Below, in pieces: positions 1 through 5,342 of a DNA stretch of 5,342 bases; position 1 is the first letter of the stretch; each line of letters opens with the position of its first letter. Where the stretch lies: the NCBI GenBank assembly GCA_964633465.1, contig CAZWGB010000070.1, positions 1 to 5,342 on the forward strand, in the 5' to 3' direction. The notes beneath the pieces were generated by a model that had not been told where the DNA came from, made no database searches, and worked only from the letters and a program-made list of their open reading frames with translations. A program made the position numbers and the translations under genes. Source of the stretch: DTSX01 sp964633465. GTDB lineage: Bacteria > Pseudomonadota > Gammaproteobacteria > Steroidobacterales > UBA11654.

Positions 1-2
1 AA

Positions 3-1976
3 GCCTCCTTTGAGAGAGCTAAAGCATTTCTCAATGCAGGTGATGCCAAAATGGCAGAAAAAATTTGTCGATCTTCATTGAATGAAATTTCAAGTGGTGA
101 TCCAAACCTTCAGGTATTGCTATGTGTCTCCCTAATCAGACAAGGTCGTTCAGGAGCTGCCGTTAAAAGATTAAAACACACACTTAGAATGTTTCCTGAT
201 TTTCCTCAAGCACATGAAGAATTAGGCAACGCCCTCCTAGGACAAAACAAACCAGAAAAGGCTCTAGAATCGTTTAAAAAAGCCACTGAACTTAATCCCA
301 ATAATGCAGATGCATTCATAAAACTTGGAAAAATATTTTCAGCTCTTGGCCGAAAAGAAGAGGCTAATGAAGCTTATGAAACTGCATTAGCTCTTAATCC
401 TACTCAAAAAGAACTGGCCACAGCAATGCAGCATTTAAATAGGGGAGAAATAGAAGAAGCTGAAAAAATTTGTAGGGAAGCGTTAAAGAAACAACCAGAT
501 GATGTGAATGGTTTGAGACTCTTAGCTTCGATAGCTTCAAAAATGGAACAAAAAGAAGATGCCATAGTGCTTTTAGAAAGAGCCGTAGAGCTCAAACCAA
601 AATTTGCTGGAGCTTGGGGTGATTTAGCTGAATCTTATACAGAAGTAGAAAGTTATGGTAAAGCTCTTGATGCTGTCCAAAGAGTCATACAACTTCAACC
701 AGATCTGCCTTTTGGCTTTATGATTAGGGGCAGCATTCTCGGAAAAATGTCTGATCATGAAGGCGCCATAGAAGCTTATCATCAAGCACTCAAAATTGAA
801 CCCGATCATTTAGGTAGCCATATGGGCCTTGGAAATATACTGAAAACAGTGGGTGATTATGAAAAATCTGTTGCTGCTTATAAAAAATCTATTGAAATTC
901 AACCCTTATTTGCAGAAGCCTATTGGAGTCTAGCTAACCTCAAGACTTATACCTTTGAGGATTCTGAAATAGAAGCCATGGAAGAACATGTGCAAAATGA
1001 AGCTATGCCTTCAAGTAACAGAGCATTTTTTCACGTCGCTCTGGCTAACTCGAAAGAAAAAGAAAAACGATATGATGAAGCATGGGAACACTTTGAAACC
1101 GGGAATAATATGAGGAGACAGGAAGAAGTTTATGATTCAGTTCAAACACAATTAACGCACGATGCATTGATTGAGGTGTTTGATAAAGAATTTGTTGAAT
1201 CTAAGAAAAATAAGGGCTCTCAAAGTAATGCGCCTATTCTCATAGTGGGACTACCAAGGTCAGGGTCAACTCTTGTTGAACAAATCTTAGCAACTCACAG
1301 TAAAGTTGAAGGCACTAAAGAATTACCAGATTTATCATTACTGGGCAGAAAACTTACAAAATCTAAACCCAGGGGCATCCAATACCCGGAAGCTGTGAAA
1401 GAAATGACAAATGAGGAATTTGTTGAATTTGGAGAAGACTATCTGACTACAACTAAACGATATAGAACTGATAAACCTTATTTCATTGACAAAATGCCTA
1501 ATAACTTTGCTCACCTTGGGTTCTTAAAATTGATACTACCGAACGCCAAAGTTATTAACGCGATGAGGCACCCTCTGGACAGTTGTATTAGCTCTTATAA
1601 GCAATTGTTTTATAAAGGACAATCATGGAGTTATGATCTCTTTGAGATTGGTGAATATTATTTGGAATACCAACGAATTATGGACCATTGGCATCAACTA
1701 TTTCCTGGAGAAATACTGGATCTTCAGTATGAAAATCTTATAACTAATCAAGAAAAAGAGACACGTAAGTTATTGGATTATTGTGAACTTGAATGGGAAG
1801 ACGAATGTTTAAAATTCTATGAAACAAAGAGATCCATCAATACTGCAAGTTCTGAACAAGTTAGACAACCAATTTACAAAGGAGCAATGCAAGCTTGGAA
1901 AAATTATGAAAGCCATATTGAGCCACTAATCAAAACGCTTAGACCCTTAATCGACCGATTAGATATAAAAAATTAG
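3..1976 (+). CDS. TPR-repeat sulfotransferase, 5' end outside window
   Basis: Predicted PAPS-dependent sulfotransferase (Sulfotransfer_3/TPST-like) fused behind TPR repeats, probably cytoplasmic or membrane-associated; the acceptor is unknown. Residue numbers count the ATG at 51 as 1. About eight TPR units span residues 1-290, with repeated A..L....L.P spacing. A linker follows (about 300-390), then the catalytic domain (395-620). The 5'-phosphosulfate loop is GLPRSGSTL (400-408). DKMPNN lies at 480-485. The 3'-phosphate motif is R506-HPLDSCI-S514. The C-terminal TASSEQVRQPIY segment (598-609) is typical of the family. The ATG at 51 is probably internal: the frame is open to the window edge, and the codons before it encode more TPR sequence (AKAFLNAGD) matching a later repeat. 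The visible part is 658 codons including the stop. The gene ends TAG, 8 bases from the convergent hydroxylase gene. The family call is firm; substrate and localisation are not. Confidence 0.9.
   Translation, partial: ASFERAKAFLNAGDAKMAEKICRSSLNEISSGDPNLQVLLCVSLIRQGRSGAAVKRLKHTLRMFPDFPQAHEELGNALLGQNKPEKALESFKKATELNPNNADAFIKLGKIFSALGRKEEANEAYETALALNPTQKELATAMQHLNRGEIEEAEKICREALKKQPDDVNGLRLLASIASKMEQKEDAIVLLERAVELKPKFAGAWGDLAESYTEVESYGKALDAVQRVIQLQPDLPFGFMIRGSILGKMSDHEGAIEAYHQALKIEPDHLGSHMGLGNILKTVGDYEKSVAAYKKSIEIQPLFAEAYWSLANLKTYTFEDSEIEAMEEHVQNEAMPSSNRAFFHVALANSKEKEKRYDEAWEHFETGNNMRRQEEVYDSVQTQLTHDALIEVFDKEFVESKKNKGSQSNAPILIVGLPRSGSTLVEQILATHSKVEGTKELPDLSLLGRKLTKSKPRGIQYPEAVKEMTNEEFVEFGEDYLTTTKRYRTDKPYFIDKMPNNFAHLGFLKLILPNAKVINAMRHPLDSCISSYKQLFYKGQSWSYDLFEIGEYYLEYQRIMDHWHQLFPGEILDLQYENLITNQEKETRKLLDYCELEWEDECLKFYETKRSINTASSEQVRQPIYKGAMQAWKNYESHIEPLIKTLRPLIDRLDIKN
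18..803 (+). repeat. Tandem duplication of a four-TPR block within the sulfotransferase gene
   Basis: Two successive protein blocks align almost end to end: nucleotides 18-401 and 423-803. Both carry a leading LN.G(D/E) segment, then AEKICR followed by ..L (residues 2-10 and 137-145), then a shared series of TPR helices ending in ..ALALNP (to 117) and ..ALKIEP (to 251). The offset is 134-135 residues, about four 34-residue TPR units. At the DNA level the AEKICR codons still match at 15 of 17 bases (54-70 against 459-475), but the rest has diverged. The pattern suggests an old block duplication that lengthened the superhelical TPR scaffold. Confidence 0.6.
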
Positions 1977-1984
1977 AACTAACT

Positions 1985-2551
1985 TTAACTCAGTAACTTT
2001 GCTTTTGACTTTATAGCTGGTGGCATGTAGTCGAAAATAAATGTAATTCTATCCTCATCTCCACGATTCATAACACTGTGGGTGGATTGGTTATTTACTT
2101 CATAAGCCTTGCCAACTTTTAGATGAAAAGGTCGGCCAGCTATTGTAAATCTGACATGATCATTGGTTGTTATTGGAATATGTATACGGTGCGCTAAATG
2201 AAAGGAAGGGTGTTTATCTGTGTGAGGAGTAATCCTCTCACCAGCAAATAACTTGGCAGCCATAGCTCTAATAATCATGCCTCCCGGCTCATAATGTTTG
2301 TTAATAATATGATCCATTAGTGGCACAGCAATATCTGCAAGAGGATCCCAAGCGACCTCCTTTGAAACAGTTATCTCAGGCCAACCATCACAAAAAACCA
2401 TCACTAAAGAACTGGTTTTTTTATGCACATCAAACATTTCCTGACGACTTAAATTTTCATTCCAAGCTTTATCATCAAGAGAGAGAATCCTATCTCTTAA
2501 GGGGCTATAATCTATATCACCAAGTTCCTTTAATGGTTCACCTATGTCCAC
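1985..2551 (-). CDS. Aspartyl/asparaginyl beta-hydroxylase-family Fe(II)/2-oxoglutarate oxygenase
   Basis: A 188-residue, single-domain, cytoplasmic protein of the Asp/Asn beta-hydroxylase fold (PF05118-like). It is predicted to use O2, Fe(II) and 2-oxoglutarate to hydroxylate a peptide, amino acid or small molecule; the substrate is unknown. Visible active-site residues are H110-T-D112 and H158 as iron ligands, R122-I-H124 in the R-x-H motif, and R168, ten residues after H158, for 2-oxoglutarate. The trailing RITFIFDYMPP (168-178) is a typical end of the domain. There is no signal peptide, TPR or membrane segment, unlike vertebrate AspH. The start is GTG at 2551: an in-frame TAG lies four codons upstream, no ATG lies between, and AGGT sits 7 bases before the GTG. 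The gene converges on the sulfotransferase gene and diverges from the receptor gene. Related proline and amino-acid hydroxylases share this fold, so a free amino-acid substrate is possible. Confidence 0.85.
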   Translation of the reverse strand: MDIGEPLKELGDIDYSPLRDRILSLDDKAWNENLSRQEMFDVHKKTSSLVMVFCDGWPEITVSKEVAWDPLADIAVPLMDHIINKHYEPGGMIIRAMAAKLFAGERITPHTDKHPSFHLAHRIHIPITTNDHVRFTIAGRPFHLKVGKAYEVNNQSTHSVMNRGDEDRITFIFDYMPPAIKSKAKLLS

Positions 2552-2558
2552 AATTCTT

Positions 2559-2562
2559 ACCT
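2559..2562 (-). promoter_or_regulatory. Ribosome binding site supporting the GTG start of the hydroxylase
   Basis: On the minus strand AGGT (in TTAGGTAAGAATT) lies 7 bases before the GTG at 2551. It is modest, but it decides the start: the frame is closed by TAG just upstream, and the next in-frame methionine is residue 39, which would cut off the beginning of the domain. Confidence 0.5.
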
Positions 2563-2581
2563 AAAGTTCTTATTTATAAGA

Positions 2582-2610
2582 AGTTTACTTAAAGATTTAA
2601 TCCCTGTAAA
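2582..2610 (-). promoter_or_regulatory. Candidate sigma-70 promoter for the hydroxylase gene
   Basis: Minus strand: TTTACA (2605-2610, five of six against TTGACA), a 17-base spacer, then TAAACT (2582-2587, four of six against TATAAT). The implied transcript would start near 2575 and have a leader of about 25 bases including the AGGT site. Spacing and position are good, but the region is so AT-rich that chance matches are likely. Confidence 0.35.
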
Positions 2611-2702
2611 AAAAACCTTTGTTTGCGAAACATTAATCAGTATAAAACTTATATTTATTACCAATTAACAATACCTTAAAAAACTTTGAGGCACGTATGT
2701 GT

Positions 2703-2711
2703 TGTTATATT
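2703..2711 (+). promoter_or_regulatory. Possible extended -10 promoter element for the receptor gene
   Basis: TG-T-TATATT combines an extended -10 TGn with a hexamer matching TATAAT at five of six. No good -35 lies at 17 bases (ACTTTG). Use of this site would give a leader of about 150 bases before the ATG at 2870. Competing -10-like hexamers, such as TATAGT at 2789-2794, are nearly as good, so the assignment is tentative. Confidence 0.22.
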
Positions 2712-2857
2712 GCAACAAAGAATGCATTTAGGGGATAAAATTAACAAAAAAAGACCCTAGATTAATGCTTGTATTATGCTTATTATCATATAGTATCTTT
2801 ATGGAATATGCCTTTGGCTATTGGCTTACCGCATTTAATATAGAAATTTTTTAAACT

Positions 2858-2861
2858 AGGA
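2858..2861 (+). promoter_or_regulatory. Ribosome binding site of the TonB-dependent receptor
   Basis: AGGA lies 8 bases before the ATG at 2870. This is ideal spacing and fixes the start, which is also where a well-formed signal peptide begins. Confidence 0.75.
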
Positions 2862-2869
2862 ATAAAATT

Positions 2870-2956
2870 ATGTCGACATTAACTAAGACTCAAAAAGTTA
2901 CAGGTGTAGCAGCGGCTGTATCCGCAGCATTAGCTGGTTACACTACAACTCAAGCT
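2870..2956 (+). other. Sec signal peptide of the receptor
   Basis: The N-terminal region has lysines at 6 and 9, a small-residue Ala/Val/Leu core (about 11-23), and a likely cleavage after Ala29 (T-Q-A before Q30). The TonB box begins only a few residues later, as expected for a mature receptor. Confidence 0.8.
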
Positions 2957-5263
2957 CAACTTGAAGAAATTGTTGTAACAGCAACCAAGAAAACAGAAAA
3001 CCTACAAGACATTGCCGGTAATGTTCAAGCCATTACAGAAAGCGATCTTAAAAAAGCTCAAGTTATTGGTATGGAAGATTACGCTAAACTTATACCATCT
3101 ATGAGTTATGTTAACTACCTACCAGGTACAGGTAAGGTGTATTTCCGTGGTATAGCAGACGATAACGGAACCTTCATATCAGAAGAATCATCAGCGTTAT
3201 ACATTGATGAACAACCAGTTACTCAAGCCGGTATGGCGGTTGATGTAAGAATGGTTGATATTGCTCGTATTGAAGCGCTGGCTGGACCACAAGGAAGTCT
3301 TTATGGTTCAAGTGCTCAATCAGGCGCTATTAGAATCATAACCAATAAACCAGACCCCAGCGGATTCGAAGCCAGTGTCGATATGACATTGAGAGCTTCA
3401 GCTACAACCCCTAGAAATGAAGACAGCTGGGACATCAGCGGTATGGTTAATATTCCAATATCTGATAATTTCGCTATCCGTGCAGTTGGCTTTACAGCTG
3501 AAGATGGTGGTTATGTTGATGTGGTAGAGGGAGTTAGTGCAAGATTTGGCCTTAATAAAAATACAGATTTTAATCCTCTAGTTGTTCGAGAAGATGTTAA
3601 CACCTTCAAATCATCTGGTGGAAGAATCTTTGCTAGATGGGACAACGAGAGTGGTTATGTTCAGGCTGGGCTCTCAGCACAAAATAATAGTGCAGATGGA
3701 TATAACTATTTTGACCAAAGCGTAGGCGACCTTCAAAGGGTTTCTTTTTATGATGAACCCAGAGACGATGATTGGACTCAACTGTCGTTGACGGTAGAGC
3801 ATGATCTTGGTTTTGCAAAATTAATCTCAGCAACATCATATTTCGATAGAGATGTCTACTATGTAAATGACAGAACCACTTACTCTATGTATTTTGGTAC
3901 TTTCTGTTACTACTACGGTGGAGCTCCTTCAACAAGTCGTTATTGTTTTCAACCTGTAGGTACTGCCTATTGGTACAATGACGTACCCGGATTCAATGAG
4001 TTGTATCAATGGAATGAGTCCAAAACCCAAGAATTTAGATTATCAAATCAATCTGATGATCTAGATTGGGTAGTAGGTCTTTTTTATCAACAAAGAGAAG
4101 AAGGATGGGATTTCTTTACACAGACTGAGGATTATAGAAATTCAGCTGGTTACGCTAATCAGATGGCTTCTGTGTCATATTACCTCCCTGATAGATTACC
4201 GGTAGCGCCAACTGACATTTGGTGGGCGTCCTACGATAGAACTGAATGGGAAACCATGGCTGTCTTCGGTGAGGTTAACTATCGATTTGATGAAAAAACG
4301 GAATTAACTGTTGGTGGACGTTACTTTGATCGTGAAGCTGATAAGACTTATTGGGTAGAAAACCCCAAAGGAGCTTTAACAGCTGACGGTGTTCTACCTA
4401 AAAACAAGAGAGACAATCCTTCTAACAAAGATTTCGTACCTAAAGTAAGTATTAAATATAATATCAATGATGACATGATGGTCTATGCTCTTTATTCAGA
4501 AGGCTACAGACCAGGCGGTGTGAATCGTGGAAGAGCAGAAGTGCCTTTCTATCCTGATGTTTACGATGCTGACTTCCTAACGAACAATGAGATTGGTTTT
4601 AAATCAACTCTTGCTGATGGGAATGTCAGATTAAATGTTACCTACTTCACCATGGATTGGGAAAACTATCAAATTGAATTGGTGGACCCAAGTAACCTTG
4701 GTTGCGATAACCCAAATGCCTATCCTGCACCAATGTGTGGACAACCTTGGCAGAAAGTGGTGGCGAATTTAGGTGACGCAACATCTGAAGGTTTGCAATT
4801 TGAAGTACTAGCAGCAGTTAATGACAGTGTTGAATTAGGCTGGAACTCTCAATGGGGAGACAGCAAAACCAATACAGAACTAGCTGATGGCAGTGCCCCA
4901 GCAGGTTCGAGGTTACCTCAGGTGCCAGAATTCAAAGCCAATTTTTGGATTGAGAAAACATTGAATATCTCTGCATTTGGAGCAACTGAAGGGTTTGCAA
5001 GAGCCTCATGGAGTTACAACGGTGATACCGTTAGTGCAGTACAACCTGATTATCAATACATTCAAGACGCGTACACCATAGTTGATATGAAAGTAGGTAT
5101 TCTAGGTGATGATTGGGAACTTGATTTCTTTGTCAATAACCTGACAGATGAAAGAGCTCAAATCGCTGTAAACGATTGGTATTTTGACTTCTTCTTCGGT
5201 AATGCTAGACAGTACACTAACCGACCAAGAGAAATGGGAATTAGATACACCAAACGTTGGTAA
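2870..5263 (+). CDS. TonB-dependent outer-membrane receptor
   Basis: A complete 797-residue outer-membrane active transporter, driven by TonB-ExbB-ExbD, that imports an unidentified ligand. It has a signal peptide (1-29), a TonB box EEIVVTA (32-38), a plug domain (about 43-160), then a beta-barrel to the C-terminus. The plug contains YFRGI (91-95), YIDEQPV (111-117) and AGPQGSLYGSS (138-148), then AIRIITNKP. The barrel ends in FFVNNLTDERA (753-763) and NRPREMGIRYTKRW (784-797), whose final residue is Trp where Phe is more usual. The length is normal for the family. Only four cysteines were found (346, 359, 612, 623), in two close pairs in probable surface loops. The gene stands alone: divergent neighbour upstream, terminator 16 bases after the stop. 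No transport or degradation partner is in view, so siderophore, vitamin, sugar and other ligands remain open. Confidence 0.95.
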   Translation: MSTLTKTQKVTGVAAAVSAALAGYTTTQAQLEEIVVTATKKTENLQDIAGNVQAITESDLKKAQVIGMEDYAKLIPSMSYVNYLPGTGKVYFRGIADDNGTFISEESSALYIDEQPVTQAGMAVDVRMVDIARIEALAGPQGSLYGSSAQSGAIRIITNKPDPSGFEASVDMTLRASATTPRNEDSWDISGMVNIPISDNFAIRAVGFTAEDGGYVDVVEGVSARFGLNKNTDFNPLVVREDVNTFKSSGGRIFARWDNESGYVQAGLSAQNNSADGYNYFDQSVGDLQRVSFYDEPRDDDWTQLSLTVEHDLGFAKLISATSYFDRDVYYVNDRTTYSMYFGTFCYYYGGAPSTSRYCFQPVGTAYWYNDVPGFNELYQWNESKTQEFRLSNQSDDLDWVVGLFYQQREEGWDFFTQTEDYRNSAGYANQMASVSYYLPDRLPVAPTDIWWASYDRTEWETMAVFGEVNYRFDEKTELTVGGRYFDREADKTYWVENPKGALTADGVLPKNKRDNPSNKDFVPKVSIKYNINDDMMVYALYSEGYRPGGVNRGRAEVPFYPDVYDADFLTNNEIGFKSTLADGNVRLNVTYFTMDWENYQIELVDPSNLGCDNPNAYPAPMCGQPWQKVVANLGDATSEGLQFEVLAAVNDSVELGWNSQWGDSKTNTELADGSAPAGSRLPQVPEFKANFWIEKTLNISAFGATEGFARASWSYNGDTVSAVQPDYQYIQDAYTIVDMKVGILGDDWELDFFVNNLTDERAQIAVNDWYFDFFFGNARQYTNRPREMGIRYTKRW

Positions 5264-5278
5264 TATTTTTCAGTAAAT

Positions 5279-5312
5279 AATAAAAAAGCCCCTGCAAAGG
5301 GGCTTTTTTATT
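5279..5312 (+). terminator. Intrinsic terminator after the receptor gene
   Basis: A perfect 14-base-pair inverted repeat has arms 5279-5292 and 5299-5312 around a TGCAAA loop (5293-5298). Its core is AGCCCC/GGGGCT, flanked by an A-run and a T-run. It starts 16 bases after the TAA stop. The A-run before and T-run after mean it could also stop transcription arriving from the right on the minus strand. Confidence 0.95.
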
Positions 5313-5342
5313 TTCTAAAGCAATATACAATGTTTTGAAATG

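Larger units (their letters stand above)
2552..2869. other. Divergent intergenic region between hydroxylase and receptor genes
   Basis: 318 AT-rich bases separate the two divergent start codons. They hold the candidate leftward promoter at 2582-2610, a possible rightward extended -10 at 2703-2711, and the receptor's ribosome binding site at 2858-2861. A 29-codon open frame (2765-2854) and a weak Fur-like match (2772-2790) are described under findings. A 7-base tandem repeat, TTGGCTA then TTGGCTT, lies at 2814-2827. No tRNA, strong hairpin, riboswitch or terminator was recognised. Confidence 0.8.

Noticed and set aside
404..809. Two minus-strand open frames (404-595 and 624-809)
   Set aside because: Both are fully inside the TPR coding region on the opposite strand, with Ser/Phe-rich low-information translations expected from antisense of Lys/Glu/Ala-rich TPR codons.
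1973..2003. TTAG-AA-CTAA dyad and a repeated TAACTTT at the convergent junction as a terminator
   Set aside because: The stem is four AT-rich pairs with a two-base loop and no U-tract, too weak for intrinsic termination.
2320..2592. 90-codon plus-strand open frame
   Set aside because: It lies mostly antisense to the hydroxylase gene, whose active-site motifs are clear; its own translation shows no recognisable domain.
2620..2631. Small inverted repeat GTTT-GCG-AAAC as a possible operator or hairpin
   Set aside because: The arms are only four bases, AT-rich and without flanking dyad symmetry; this is expected by chance in this region.
3633..3839. 68-codon minus-strand open frame
   Set aside because: It is antisense to the receptor barrel and has no domain-like features.
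1..5342. CRISPR array, tRNA or rRNA genes, insertion sequence ends, phage or defence genes
   Set aside because: No regularly spaced repeats, cloverleaf-like sequence, rRNA segment, transposase or defence motif was seen on either strand.

Overview
This AT-rich window most likely comes from a Gram-negative marine gammaproteobacterium. The evidence is a TonB-dependent outer-membrane receptor with a signal peptide and TonB box, together with a tetratricopeptide-repeat (TPR) sulfotransferase of a kind common in marine proteobacteria. A streamlined SAR86-like lineage would fit the base composition and gene content. That placement is inference from general knowledge and not from a search.

Layout. 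Positions 3-1976 (+) hold a TPR-sulfotransferase whose 5' end lies outside the window. Positions 1985-2551 (-) hold a small aspartyl/asparaginyl beta-hydroxylase-fold Fe(II)/2-oxoglutarate oxygenase. It converges on the sulfotransferase with only 8 bases between the two stop codons. Positions 2552-2869 are a 318-base, very AT-rich divergent intergenic region that should carry promoters for the hydroxylase (leftward) and the receptor (rightward). Positions 2870-5263 (+) hold a complete 797-residue TonB-dependent receptor. A strong intrinsic terminator follows at 5279-5312. The last 30 bases (5313-5342) show nothing recognisable.

How the genes may work together. The receptor appears to be a single-gene transcription unit (own promoter region, good ribosome binding site, own terminator) that imports an unknown ligand across the outer membrane. 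The other two proteins are both predicted to modify other molecules: one adds hydroxyl groups and the other transfers sulfate to hydroxyl groups. Their adjacency is suggestive, but they are convergent and so not one operon. Any shared substrate is a hypothesis. No RNA genes, CRISPR arrays, insertion sequences or phage genes are seen. The most interesting points are the TPST-like active-site set of the sulfotransferase, the complete HxD...H iron triad in the hydroxylase (vertebrate AspH lacks the Asp), and the cysteine- and aromatic-rich insertions in the receptor barrel.
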